Part shown: in pieces, positions 1-9,129 of the stretch | Position numbering within the stretch: the stretch's first letter is position 1 | Layout: every line of letters starts with the position of its first letter | Origin: Caulobacter sp. | GTDB lineage: Bacteria; Pseudomonadota; Alphaproteobacteria; Caulobacterales; Caulobacteraceae | DNA: 64,000 nt | Assembly (NCBI GenBank): GCA_030680355.1 | Contig: JAUXVF010000027.1 | Coordinates: 1 to 64,000 of the forward strand | Direction of reading: 5' to 3' | The notes under the pieces: generated by a model | Database searches by the model: none | The model's input: only the letters and a program-made list of their open reading frames with translations | What the model was told of the DNA's origin: nothing | Position numbers and translations under genes: made by a program

Positions 1-3000
1 CCGGAAACGTTGTCGCTGTAGACCGAGACGCCGCCCGTGCCGGTGGTGGCGTCGATGCCGTGGCCGTTCGTGGCGTCGACGTCGCCGCCGCGGGTGTCGA
101 CCGAGGCGCCGGTCACGGCGTCAGCGCGGACGCCGGTGCCGCCGGCGGTGACGCCGCCGGTGGCCGTGACGGAGACGATGGTGTTGCGGCTTTCAGCGTT
201 GACGCCGTCGCCGCTGTCGCCGTTGACCAGGCCGGTGGCGGTGATGAAGACGTCGTTGTCAGCCTCGGCGTCGATGCCGTCGACCGAACCGCTGACGTTG
301 GCGGCGTTGACCGTGACGCCGGCGGTGCTGCCGTTGCCGGCGGTGATGCCGTCACCGGTCAGGCCGCTGACATCGCCGTTGGCGTCGATGTCGACGGAGC
401 CGTCGCCGATGGCGATGATGCCGCTGCCGCCCGCGCCGGTGACGCCGAGGGAGGTCGTAACCGTGACATTGCCCGCGGTGCTGTCGGCGTAGATGCCGTG
501 GCCCGAGCCGCCGACCACCGCGCCGGTGGCGGTGACCTCAACGTCGCCCGAAGTGCTTGCCCGGGCGTCGATGCCCCAGGCGCCGGCCGAAGCGTCGACC
601 CCGGCCACGGAGACGGTCGCGCCGTCCGAGGAATAGGCGATGACGCCGGAACCGCTGCCGGCCGTGCCGGCGGTGATGTCGCCGGCGCTGCTGACCGAGA
701 TCGTGCCGTCCGCCGTGCTGGTGAAGATGCCGTGGTTGCCGCCGCTGATGGCGCCGCCGAGCAAGGCGTCGACGACAACATTGCCCGTGCCGCTGGCCGT
801 GGCGCGGATGCCGTTGGCCGTGGAGCCCGTAACGGTGGCGGCATTGTCGACCGTGACCGTCGCGCCGGTGACGCTGTTGGCAGAGATGCCGCTCTGGCCA
901 GACACATTGCCGGACGCGGTGACATCCACGTCAGCGCCGGTGCTGGTCGCGGAGATGCCGGCGCCGCTGGCGCCGCCGCTCACGACGCCGCTGGTGTCGA
1001 CCGAGACCGTATCGGCGCCCGAGGCGTAGACGCCGTAGGTGCCGCCGGAAGCCCCGTCAGCGGTGACCGTGACCGCGCCCGTGGCGGCGGTGGCGGCGAT
1101 GCCTGCGAAACTGCCGCCCGAGACGTCGCCGCCGGTGGCGGTGACAACAGCGTCGCCCGACGCGGTCGTGGCCTGGATGCCGGCAAAGCCCGCGGTCGCG
1201 GTCACGCCGTCCTGGGCGATCACGGTCACGCCGCCGCCCGCGCCGGTGCTGAAGACGCCGATGCCGTCGTTGGCCCCGATGTTGGTCACCGCACCCAGGC
1301 TGTTGACCCAGACTGTGCCGTCGTTGGCCCCGGCGTAGAGGCCGCCGCCGTCGCCGTTGATGGCGCCGCCCGCGGAAGAGTCGACGATCGTGTTGCCGCT
1401 CGAGGTCGTGGCCCAGATGCCGAGGCCGCCGGTGCCGGTGACGGTGTTGCCGGCGCCGATGGTCACGGTCGTGCCGTCGACGCTCTGCGCGTCGATGCCG
1501 ACTCCGCCGATGACGTCGCCCGAGGTGGTGACGTCGGTCGTGGAGCCGGTGGTGGCCGCATAGACGCCGGTGGCGCCGGCGCCGCCGGTCACCTGACCGA
1601 CGTCGACCAGGGCCGCGCCGCCGGTGGTGCTGGCGTAAACGCCGTCGCCGACGGCCAGGACGACACCGCCGGTGGTGTCGATGGTGACGCCGGTGGCGCC
1701 GACGCCACGAACGCCCGAACTGCCGAGGGCCCTCACGCTGTCGGTGGTGATCGTCACCGAGCCGATGGTGCTACCGGCAATGATGCCTTCGTTGCTCAGG
1801 CCCTCGACGAAGGCTCCCGTGGTGGTGATGTCCACGTCGCCATCGCCGCTGACGCGGATACCGGCGCCGGCGCCCTCGACATCGGCCGTGGCCGTGATCG
1901 AGACGGTGCTGCCGGTGCTGGTGGCGTCGATGCCGTCGCCGTTGTCGCCGGTGACCGTACCGTCGGTGTTGATGATCACCGCGCCAGCCGTCGAGGCATA
2001 GACGCCCTCGCGGCCGAGGATGGAGCTGCCGGCCACCGAGTCGACGGTGATCGCGCCGGTGGTCGCCGAGGCGTTGACGCCGTCGCCCGTGCCGCCGGTG
2101 ACGGCGGAGGTCGCGCCGTCAATGGAGATGGTGGTGGAGCCGCTGGTGTTGGTCGAATAGATGCCGCCGTTGGTGCCCGAGACATTGCCCATGGCGCTGT
2201 AGTCGATGATGCCGCCGGCGCTGTTCAGCACCACGCCGGGATCGCCGAACACATTGCCGTTGGTGACCAGGGTCAGGTTGCCGGCGCCGGTGGTGATGTC
2301 GATGCCGTCGCCGAAGCCGGCGACGTGGCCGGTGACGTCGCCGTCAAAGGTCAGGTTCACCGTGCCGGCGCCGCCGGTGACGATGTTGACGCCGTCAGCG
2401 CCGCCGCCGGTCGCCGTGATGGCGCCGACGATGGAGCCGCCACTGTTGCCAACGTCGCCGCTGGTCGAGGCGACGATCAGGCCGCCGTTGCCGCCGGTGA
2501 CGGCGCCGGCGACGATCAGATCGACATTGCCGGTGGTGGTGAAGACGTTGATGCCGACGCCGTCGCCGTCGACGGTGCTGCCGGTGTCGATGGAGACCAG
2601 TCCGGTCGAACCGTTGACGTTGACGCCGTCGCCCGTGCCGCCATCGACGGCGCCCGTGGCCGTGACGCTGACCGGGCCGGACACGGTCGCCGCGGCCTCG
2701 ATACCGCCACTGCCGCCGGTGACCGCGGCGACGGAGACCGTCGCGCCGGTGGTGCCGGTGGCCACGACGCCGACACCGCTGGCGCCGGTGACCGCGCCAA
2801 GGCTGGTGACCGTGACCGAGCCGTCGGCGGCGTCGGCGTTGATGCCGTCGTTGGCGCCGAGGATGGCGCCGCCCGCCGCGGCGTTGACGACCGTGTCGCC
2901 CGTGCCGCCGGTGGCGGCGTTGATGCCGTCACCGGTAACGCCGGTGACCGTGGATCCGGCCAGGACGGTGACCGTCGAGCCGGTGCCGCTGCCGACGACG

Positions 3001-4646
3001 ATGCCGTCGCCAGCGCCGCTGACGTTGCCCGAGACCGAAACGCCGGTCGTGGACGAGGTGCTGACGGCGTAGATGCCGTCGTCATTGTTGGCGCCGACGG
3101 CGCCCAGGGTGGTGACCGAAACCGCCAGATCGCCCGTGGCGTAGATGCCGTAGCCGCCGGCGTCGATGAGGCCCGTGCCGGTGGAGACGGTGACCGCGCC
3201 CGCGTCGCTGGTGGCGTTGATGCCGTCGCCCAAGGTGGCGGTGATGGTGGCCGTGCCGGTGGTGCTCACCGAAACGGTGGTCTCGCCATTAACGACGATG
3301 CCGTCGACCGGCGCCAGGATGTTGCCCGAGGCCGAGACGGTCACGGCGCCCAGGTCGCTGGTGGCGCTGATGGCGTTGCCGACGCCCTGGCCGTTGACCC
3401 CGCCGGCCGTGGTGATCGAGATGTCGCCGCCAGCGCCCGTGGTGGCGACGTTAATGCCGTCCTCGCCCTGGATGAGCGTGCCGACGGCCGAGGTGATGGT
3501 CACCGCGCCGGTGTCGGAGGTGGCGTTGATGGCGTTGCTGCCGCCGCCACCCTGGATGGTGGCCGCGCCGGTGACGTCGATGGTGGTCGCGCCCGCAGTG
3601 CCGACCGTCGAGATCGCGACGCCGCCGCCGCTGACATCGTCACCCGCGGTCAGGTCGATGACGCCCGTGCCCGAAATAGCAACACCGGTGGTGACGCCGG
3701 AAACCGCGCCGCCCGAGGTGTCGACCGTGACCGTGCCGACGGTGCCGTTAACCAGGATACCCTGGAAGCTGGTGCTGGTGGTCGTGCCGCCGGTGGTGAC
3801 GTCAATGGTCCCCGCGCCGGAAGCGGAAATGCCGATATCGCCCGAGATGTTGCCGGTGTCGATGGACACCGCGCCGGCGCCGGATTCGGCGACGGTAACA
3901 GCGTTGCCGCCCACGGCGGTGACATCGCCGACGTCGACGGTCGCGCCGCCGTTGCTGGTCACGTTGACGCCGTCGCCGCCCGTGGTGGTGATGCTGCCCG
4001 TGCCGGTGACGCTGACCACGGTGCCCGTGGCGTCAACGCCGCTGCCGCCGGTGATGACCACGGCGCCGAAGTCGACGTCAGAGGTGGTCGTGCCGGTCGC
4101 GGAGATGGCCGCGCCCGTGCCACCGGCGACCGTGCCAGCGTCCATGGTGACCGTGGCCGAACCACCGCCCGTGGCGATGATGATGCCGCCGGTGGCGCCA
4201 GAGATTGCGACGGGCGGACCGTTGACGGTGTCGACGCGAACCCCCCCGGTCGTGGTGCTCAGGGTGATCGCTTCGGCCGCGCCGTCGGTGACGGTAACCC
4301 CTCCAACGCCGAACAGGGGCTGAGTGACAACCGCCTGGCCGCCGGTCCCTGTCATCGTGATGCCCGTGCCGCCGACATCGACCCCGTTGTCGATCAGCAG
4401 CACCAGATCGTCAGTGCCGGTTACGTAGGTGATCCCGCCGGCCTGATCGGTCGTGCAGAGCGCGGCGTCCGCGTTACCGTCCGCAGGCAAAGCCACGGCC
4501 CCGCACTCGTCAGCCGCCCAGGCCTCGTTCGGTGTCAGCGTGACCGCGGTGATGGAGACAGCCCCCGCCAGCAGGCTGGCCGCAACGAGCGAGCTGCTGG
4601 TGAAGAGGGAGACGCGACGACGGGTTGAAGCCGTGAAAGGTGACAT
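1..4646 (-). CDS. Giant secreted beta-helix repeat protein, N-terminal part (autotransporter-like)
   Basis: Read on the minus strand, an open frame starts with ATG at 4646 and stays open to the left edge (1548 codons), so the C-terminus is missing. The start follows a GGGGCGGA ribosome-binding site. The protein opens with an arginine-containing n-region (MSPFTASTRRR), a long hydrophobic stretch and a probable AWA-A cleavage site near residue 47, so it should be exported. The rest is Gly/Thr/Ala/Val-rich and nearly free of Cys and Lys. It is built of imperfect repeats, with turns such as GDGI, GDGV or GSGI followed by alternating Val/Thr strands (for example GAVTVTSLGAVTG). This is typical of right-handed parallel beta-helices in autotransporters and filamentous adhesins. 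An outer-membrane beta-barrel may lie beyond the window; this is not seen. Function, probably adhesion or surface coating, is inferred only. Codon use is very repetitive, which leaves the opposite strand open in several frames. Confidence 0.82.
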   Translation of the reverse strand, partial: MSPFTASTRRRVSLFTSSSLVAASLLAGAVSITAVTLTPNEAWAADECGAVALPADGNADAALCTTDQAGGITYVTGTDDLVLLIDNGVDVGGTGITMTGTGGQAVVTQPLFGVGGVTVTDGAAEAITLSTTTGGVRVDTVNGPPVAISGATGGIIIATGGGSATVTMDAGTVAGGTGAAISATGTTTSDVDFGAVVITGGSGVDATGTVVSVTGTGSITTTGGDGVNVTSNGGATVDVGDVTAVGGNAVTVAESGAGAVSIDTGNISGDIGISASGAGTIDVTTGGTTTSTSFQGILVNGTVGTVTVDTSGGAVSGVTTGVAISGTGVIDLTAGDDVSGGGVAISTVGTAGATTIDVTGAATIQGGGGSNAINATSDTGAVTITSAVGTLIQGEDGINVATTGAGGDISITTAGGVNGQGVGNAISATSDLGAVTVSASGNILAPVDGIVVNGETTVSVSTTGTATITATLGDGINATSDAGAVTVSTGTGLIDAGGYGIYATGDLAVSVTTLGAVGANNDDGIYAVSTSSTTGVSVSGNVSGAGDGIVVGSGTGSTVTVLAGSTVTGVTGDGINAATGGTGDTVVNAAAGGAILGANDGINADAADGSVTVTSLGAVTGASGVGVVATGTTGATVSVAAVTGGSGGIEAAATVSGPVSVTATGAVDGGTGDGVNVNGSTGLVSIDTGSTVDGDGVGINVFTTTGNVDLIVAGAVTGGNGGLIVASTSGDVGNSGGSIVGAITATGGGADGVNIVTGGAGTVNLTFDGDVTGHVAGFGDGIDITTGAGNLTLVTNGNVFGDPGVVLNSAGGIIDYSAMGNVSGTNGGIYSTNTSGSTTISIDGATSAVTGGTGDGVNASATTGAITVDSVAGSSILGREGVYASTAGAVIINTDGTVTGDNGDGIDATSTGSTVSITATADVEGAGAGIRVSGDGDVDITTTGAFVEGLSNEGIIAGSTIGSVTITTDSVRALGSSGVRGVGATGVTIDTTGGVVLAVGDGVYASTTGGAALVDVGQVTGGAGATGVYAATTGSTTDVTTSGDVIGGVGIDAQSVDGTTVTIGAGNTVTGTGGLGIWATTSSGNTIVDSSAGGAINGDGGGLYAGANDGTVWVNSLGAVTNIGANDGIGVFSTGAGGGVTVIAQDGVTATAGFAGIQATTASGDAVVTATGGDVSGGSFAGIAATAATGAVTVTADGASGGTYGVYASGADTVSVDTSGVVSGGASGAGISATSTGADVDVTASGNVSGQSGISANSVTGATVTVDNAATVTGSTANGIRATASGTGNVVVDALLGGAISGGNHGIFTSTADGTISVSSAGDITAGTAGSGSGVIAYSSDGATVSVAGVDASAGAWGIDARASTSGDVEVTATGAVVGGSGHGIYADSTAGNVTVTTSLGVTGAGGSGIIAIGDGSVDIDANGDVSGLTGDGITAGNGSTAGVTVNAANVSGSVDGIDAEADNDVFITATGLVNGDSGDGVNAESRNTIVSVTATGGVTAGGTGVRADAVTGASVDTRGGDVDATNGHGIDATTGTGGVSVYSDNVS

Positions 4647-5147
4647 GAATATCCGCCCCGAGAGAAAAACTGACCTCAGCGCAAAAATCACACCGGCCAC
4701 TAAGCCGTGAGGCTAGGTTGGCTGCGACATTATGTCCACTCCGTGCCTTTCCATTTATCAGTTGACACCAGTAAAGATTGACAAAATTCTTGCCTGTCGC
4801 TCGAATATTCTAGTCCTCAACGGGAATAATGCAGGGGCGAACACTCCCTTTTCTATGCCGAACCAGGACCCAGTTGCCGGAGCGGAAGGCGGTGCGGGCC
4901 TGCCGGGCTCCGCCCCGGCTGCCACTCTTGTCCTGGCGCATCCTGTAAGGTGAGGTCGCCGCCAGCCGTCGCTCCCGCCCGCGGATCGGGAGCCGTGAGC
5001 TTCCCGCTCGGCTTTTCCCCGCAACCCCCATGACCGATGCCGCGTTGTCAGACCCGCCCCCCTCGCGGGCTGGCCGATTGACCGGACTTAGCCTGACCGT
5101 TTTCCCCGGGATTTGGTTTAGAGTCGGAATCACTCCGGAGGAATTCG
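4647..5147. other. Divergent intergenic region between the repeat protein and the SLC13 permease
   Basis: About 500 bases separate two divergent genes. The left third (about 4700-4850) is clearly more AT-rich than its surroundings and holds two TTGACA hexamers ten bases apart near 4755-4780, so it is the likely promoter zone. No convincing -10 partner was fixed. Short frames on both strands here have no recognisable protein features, and I see no RNA gene. The right end carries the ribosome-binding site of the permease (CGGAGGA just before 5148). Confidence 0.5.
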
Positions 5148-6965
5148 ATGGACTTTCCGTCTCTGCAGGCCGCCGCGGCGATGGTGATCGCGATGATCAC
5201 CTTCTGGCTTTTCGCCGACGGAAGGATGCGCATCGAGATCGTCTCGCTGGTGCTCATCGCTGTCCTGGCGCTGCTGTTCAATTTCTTCCCCGTTGAGCAC
5301 GAAGGATACAAGGCCGGCATCGAACTGGCGTTTGGCGGCTTCGGCCACGAGGCTCTGATCGCCATCTGCTGTCTGATGATCATGGGCCGAGGGCTTGTGG
5401 TCACAGGCGCCCTGGAGCCGGTGGCCCGGGTGATGACCCAGCTCTGGCGCCACAATCAGCTATTGGGCCTGCTGTTCTCGCTCGTGCTCGGGGGCGCCAT
5501 GAGCATGATCGTGAACGACACGCCGGTGCTCGTCCTGACCATGCCGATCCTCCTGAACCTGGCGCTGCGGACGGGGACCTCGGCCTCCAAGACCTTGATG
5601 CCGATGAACTGCGCCATCCTGATCGGCGGGATGTCGACGACGATCGGCACCTCGACCAACCTGCTGGTCGTCTCCATCGCCGAGGATATGGGCATGCCGG
5701 CGTTCAGCGTCTTCCAGTTCACCGGCACGGCCCTGATCGCCGGGCTGGTCGCCCTGCCCTACCTCTGGCTGGTCATGCCCCGCCTCCTCCCCGCCCATTC
5801 GGCGACCGACGAGCTGCTTTCGCGGCGCTTCCGCGGGGAACTCCATCTGGCCAGCGCCTCGACGGTGATCGGCAAGACGATCCCCGATGTCCGGGCGCTG
5901 CTGTCGGGCGATCTCACGCTTCGCGATGTGGTCGACATCAATGGACGGTTCAAAGGTCCTAGCCGGCCGCTTGAGGTCGGGGACACGCTTCAGCTTGAGG
6001 GCACCAGCGCCGAGCTGCGCGACGCCAGCGAAAGCCTGCGCGCGCCCCTGGCCAACCCGAGCGTGTTGGAGACGGTACGCGCCAAGGCCCGCGCGGAAAA
6101 AGACGACGAGGTTGTGCGAGAGCTTGCCATCGGCGCCGATTCCACGCTGATCGGCAGCTCCGTGAAGAACGCCCAGATTGGCGATCGGTACGGGGTGACG
6201 GTGATCGGCACCTTCAAGCCCGACCGAACCCTTCTGCACGGACGGCCGCGCGACAAGGGCCTCAGACTGGAGATCGGCGACGTCCTGCTGGTTCAGGGCA
6301 CCGAAAAGGCGTTGCGGCTGCTGCAGGTCGGCGAAGGCGCGATGGTGCTCGAGGGCGCCGCGGAGCTGCCACGCAGCGCCAAGGCGACCCTGGCCACGCT
6401 GATCTTCGCCGCCGCGGTGCTCGTCGCGGCCTTCCATCTCGCCCCCATCGCCGTGTCGTCGCTGGCTGGCAGCATCGCGATGCTCGCCACAGGTTGCGTC
6501 AAGTTCGACCGGATTGGCCGCGCCCTGAGCGCCAAGGTGATCGTGCTGGTCGCGGCCAGCATCGCGCTCGGCCGCGCGCTGCTCGAGACGGGCGCCGCGC
6601 AATGGCTGGGCGAGGCCCTGGCCCTTGGCATGCAGGACTTCCCGCCCGCTGGCGTCCTGGCGGCGATGATGGCGTTCGCCGCGCTGCTGACCAACTTCTC
6701 ATCCAATACCGCCGCCGCCGCTGTCGGAACGCCGATCGCCATCAGTCTGGCCCGCCAGATGGGCATACCGGCCGAACCGCTGGTGCTGGCGATCCTGTTC
6801 GGCTGCAACCTCTGCTACGCGACACCCATCGCCTATCAGACCAACATCCTGATCATGAGCGCCGGCGGCTATCAGTTCAAAGACTACGTCCGCGCCGGCA
6901 CGCCCCTGGTGCTGTTGATGATCCTGACTCTCTCGGTGCTGCTCGTCTGGCGATACGGCCTCTGA
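5148..6965 (+). CDS. SLC13-family permease with two RCK_C (TrkA-C) domains
   Basis: A 605-residue membrane protein of the divalent anion:sodium symporter / ArsB-like superfamily. The N-terminal half has hydrophobic spans and the conserved hairpin region around residues 115-190 (NDTPVLVLTMP, then GGMSTTIGTSTNLLV), which in this family lines the substrate and cation site. Two cytosolic TrkA-C (RCK_C) regulatory domains lie at about residues 235-295 and 323-395; each has the 'GD.L.L.G' ending. A second membrane block with a NFSSNTAAAAVGTP motif follows (about residues 420-600), a second pseudo-symmetric hairpin. The start is well supported by CGGAGGA seven bases upstream. Family members carry sulfate, dicarboxylates or other anions, and the substrate cannot be told from the sequence. 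It appears monocistronic. Confidence 0.88.
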   Translation: MDFPSLQAAAAMVIAMITFWLFADGRMRIEIVSLVLIAVLALLFNFFPVEHEGYKAGIELAFGGFGHEALIAICCLMIMGRGLVVTGALEPVARVMTQLWRHNQLLGLLFSLVLGGAMSMIVNDTPVLVLTMPILLNLALRTGTSASKTLMPMNCAILIGGMSTTIGTSTNLLVVSIAEDMGMPAFSVFQFTGTALIAGLVALPYLWLVMPRLLPAHSATDELLSRRFRGELHLASASTVIGKTIPDVRALLSGDLTLRDVVDINGRFKGPSRPLEVGDTLQLEGTSAELRDASESLRAPLANPSVLETVRAKARAEKDDEVVRELAIGADSTLIGSSVKNAQIGDRYGVTVIGTFKPDRTLLHGRPRDKGLRLEIGDVLLVQGTEKALRLLQVGEGAMVLEGAAELPRSAKATLATLIFAAAVLVAAFHLAPIAVSSLAGSIAMLATGCVKFDRIGRALSAKVIVLVAASIALGRALLETGAAQWLGEALALGMQDFPPAGVLAAMMAFAALLTNFSSNTAAAAVGTPIAISLARQMGIPAEPLVLAILFGCNLCYATPIAYQTNILIMSAGGYQFKDYVRAGTPLVLLMILTLSVLLVWRYGL

Positions 6966-7047
6966 TCCACGGGCGGGCGGGCCCACGCCAGGGACCCGCA
7001 ACGGAGAACGGTTCGCGCCACCCTGACAACGCCGCCGATGACGCCTA

Positions 7048-7068
7048 TTGTCTTACGTCGTAAGTCAA
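7048..7068. promoter_or_regulatory. 21-bp near-perfect palindrome, probable operator
   Basis: The arms TTG-x-CTTACG and CGTAAG-x-CAA are perfectly complementary around a central T; only the two x positions and the centre fail to pair. It ends 33 bases before the start of the reductase gene at 7102. Size and symmetry fit a dimeric TetR-type repressor site, but no regulator gene is adjacent. The site is observed; its function is inferred. Confidence 0.5.
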
Positions 7069-7101
7069 TCGAGGTTGCGCGCCTCAAACCGGAGCCCCCT
7101 C

Positions 7102-8259
7102 ATGAATCCCAAAGCCGAATTCGACATCATCGTCTATGGCGCCACCGGCTTCACCGGTCGTCTGGTCGCTGAATACCTGGCCGCCCGCTATGGCGTCGGC
7201 GGTTCGGTGAAATGGGCCATGGCCGGCCGCAACGCCGCCAAGCTGGAAGCGGTGCGCGACGAGATCGGCGCCCCGAAGGACACCCCGCTGATCGTCGCCG
7301 ACGCCAATGATGCGGCCTCGCTCAAGGCGATGGTCGGGCGGGCGAAGGCCATCCTGACTACGGTCGGCCCCTATCAGCTCTACGGCTCGGACCTGGTGGC
7401 CGCCTGCGCGGCGGCGGGCACCGACTATCTCGACCTGTCGGGCGAGCCCAACTGGATGGCCGAGATGATCGAGGCCCATGACGCCGCGGCCAAGGCGTCC
7501 GGCGCGCGGATCGTCTTTTCCTGCGGCTTCGACTCCATTCCCTTCGAGCTCGGCGTGATCTTCACCCAGTCGCTGGCCAGCAAGCGGCTCGGCCACCCCG
7601 TTCCGCGCATCAAGGGCCGGGTGCGGTCGATGCGCGGCGGCCTGTCAGGCGGCACCGCGGCCAGCGGGGCGGCGACCATGGCGGCGATCCAGAAGAACCC
7701 GGCGCTCGGCATGCTGATGTTCAACCCGTTCGCCCTGACCCCGGGCTTCACCGGTCCGGCCCAGCCGACCGGCATGGACACCCACCTCGACCCGGACCTG
7801 GGCCAGGAGGTCGGGCCGTTCATGATGGCGACGATCAACACCAAGAACGTCCACCGCTCCAACTTCCTGCGGGGCCACGCCTGGGGGACGGACTTCACCT
7901 ATGACGAGATGTCGATCATCGTCCCCGGCGCGGACACCGCCTTCACCAGCCTCGGCGGCGCCGATGCGCCCAAGCCCGGCGAGGGGCCGAGCAAGGAAGA
8001 CCGGGAAGCCGGCTTCTACGACCTGCTGTTCATCGGCGTCGACGCCGACGGCAAACAGGTGCGCGGCTCGGTCTATGGCGACAAGGATCCCGGCTACGGC
8101 TCGACGTCCAAGATCATCGCCGAGACGGCCATCTGCCTGGTCCAGGACGCCACCGACGTCGCCGGCGGCGTCTGGGTGCCCGGCGCGGCCATGGGGCAGA
8201 AACTCATCGACCGCCTCCAGGCCAACGCCGGCCTGACCTTCAAGGACGAGACGCCCTAG
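7102..8259 (+). CDS. Saccharopine dehydrogenase-like NAD(P)-binding reductase (trans-acting enoyl reductase type)
   Basis: A protein of 385 residues with an N-terminal Rossmann fold (VYGATGFTGRLVAEYL at about residues 10-25) followed by the saccharopine-dehydrogenase NADP-binding pattern (TTVGPYQLYG, then AAAGTDYLDLSGEP). This architecture is the one annotated in mycobacteria as trans-acting enoyl reductase of lipid synthesis and is common in proteobacteria with unknown substrates. I chose ATG 7102 because GGAG lies seven bases upstream and because a frame extension to a TTG at 7048 would put the palindromic operator inside the gene. It is convergent with the SDR gene, and the two stop codons overlap by four bases. 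The substrate is unknown; a lipid or acyl chain is the best guess from the family. Confidence 0.82.
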   Translation: MNPKAEFDIIVYGATGFTGRLVAEYLAARYGVGGSVKWAMAGRNAAKLEAVRDEIGAPKDTPLIVADANDAASLKAMVGRAKAILTTVGPYQLYGSDLVAACAAAGTDYLDLSGEPNWMAEMIEAHDAAAKASGARIVFSCGFDSIPFELGVIFTQSLASKRLGHPVPRIKGRVRSMRGGLSGGTAASGAATMAAIQKNPALGMLMFNPFALTPGFTGPAQPTGMDTHLDPDLGQEVGPFMMATINTKNVHRSNFLRGHAWGTDFTYDEMSIIVPGADTAFTSLGGADAPKPGEGPSKEDREAGFYDLLFIGVDADGKQVRGSVYGDKDPGYGSTSKIIAETAICLVQDATDVAGGVWVPGAAMGQKLIDRLQANAGLTFKDETP

Positions 8260-9026
8260 AAGTTCACCCGCCGGCTGAGCGCCCCGTCCACCAGCATGTT
8301 GATGCCGCTGGTGAAGCTGGACCGCGGACTGGAGAGGAACACCGTGGCGTCGGCGATGTCCTGCGGCGTGGCCATCCGGCCCATGGGGTTGCGCGCCATG
8401 GCGTCCTTGAACATCGCGGGCATGTTGGTCTCGATGTGGTTCCAGATCCCGCCCTTGAAATAGACGGTGCCGGGCGAGACGACATTGGCGCGGATGTGCT
8501 TGGGCGCGTACTGCCGGGCCAGACCCTTGGCGTAGTGGATCAGGGCCGCCTTGATCGGGCCGTAGGAGCCGGCGCTGTCAGTCTCTGCCGCCGAGACGGA
8601 GGCGATGATCGTGAAGGAGGCGTCGCCGGTCGCCTCGGCCGCCTTCAGCAGGAAGGGCTTGGCCGCGTCGAAGGCGTTGACCATGCCCAGCACGTCCAGT
8701 TTGAAGTTCTGCTCCCAGCTGTCGGGGTCGCCGCCCTGGGCCATGGCGCCGGCGTTGGACACCAGGATATCGATGCCGCCCAGCTCTTCGCCCGCGGCCG
8801 TGATCCAGGCCTTGAGCGCTTCGCCGTCCATGATGTCCACCGAAGCGCCGGTCGTTTTCACGCCGGTGTCGGCCAGGGCCGAAACGGCCTCGGCAACCTG
8901 GTCGGCGTTGCGCGCGCAGATGGCGACATTGACGCCTTCCGCCGCGAGGGTCTCGGCGATGGCCCGGCCGATGCCGCGCGTGCCGCCGAGAATGACCGCG
9001 TTCCGGCCCTTGAGCTGAAGATCCAT
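8256..9026 (-). CDS. Short-chain dehydrogenase/reductase (SDR) family oxidoreductase
   Basis: A 256-residue classical SDR. Near the N-terminus is the cofactor motif GGTRGIGRAIAETLA, a variant of TGxxxGIG, followed by an NAG motif (VSNAGAM at about residue 90). The catalytic Tyr and Lys are in SYGPIKAALIHYAKGLA, with the catalytic Ser in the SVSAAE stretch just before. The C-terminus has the usual 'SPRSSFTSGINMLVDGA' ending. ATG 9026 is preferred over an upstream in-frame TTG because AGGGA lies nine bases before it. Such enzymes are NAD(P)-dependent 3-oxoacyl-ACP reductase-like or alcohol dehydrogenases; the substrate is not predictable. Its 3' end overlaps that of the convergent reductase gene by four bases. 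Confidence 0.87.
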   Translation of the reverse strand: MDLQLKGRNAVILGGTRGIGRAIAETLAAEGVNVAICARNADQVAEAVSALADTGVKTTGASVDIMDGEALKAWITAAGEELGGIDILVSNAGAMAQGGDPDSWEQNFKLDVLGMVNAFDAAKPFLLKAAEATGDASFTIIASVSAAETDSAGSYGPIKAALIHYAKGLARQYAPKHIRANVVSPGTVYFKGGIWNHIETNMPAMFKDAMARNPMGRMATPQDIADATVFLSSPRSSFTSGINMLVDGALSRRVNF

Positions 9027-9129
9027 CTGTATCGTTCCCTGACTATGGTCCGCCAACCATAGAGGGACCGGCGCGCCGGGGGCGAGCCCAGAAATCCTCT
9101 ACCGGGCGCGCCGACCAGAAGCGCCGCCG

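Noticed and set aside
60-4628. A 1522-codon open frame on the plus strand, plus other long plus-strand frames (for example 2206-3072 and 3166-4323).
   Set aside because: The products are monotonous (GVDAV, RAGD and the like) with no domain. The minus-strand gene has a signal peptide, a ribosome-binding site and a coherent repeat structure. Its codon bias avoids codons that would read as stops on the other strand.
1-4646. The alternating repeat block as a CRISPR or tandem DNA repeat.
   Set aside because: Repeats are diverged and protein-coding, keep the reading frame, and have no constant spacer pattern.
5460-6602. A 380-codon minus-strand frame opposite the SLC13 permease.
   Set aside because: A shadow frame rich in Arg, Gly and His; the plus-strand frame shows conserved SLC13 and RCK motifs.
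8571-8580. GGCGCTGTCA as a fifth copy of the LacI operator half.
   Set aside because: It lies inside the SDR gene, matches only one half and has no symmetrical partner.
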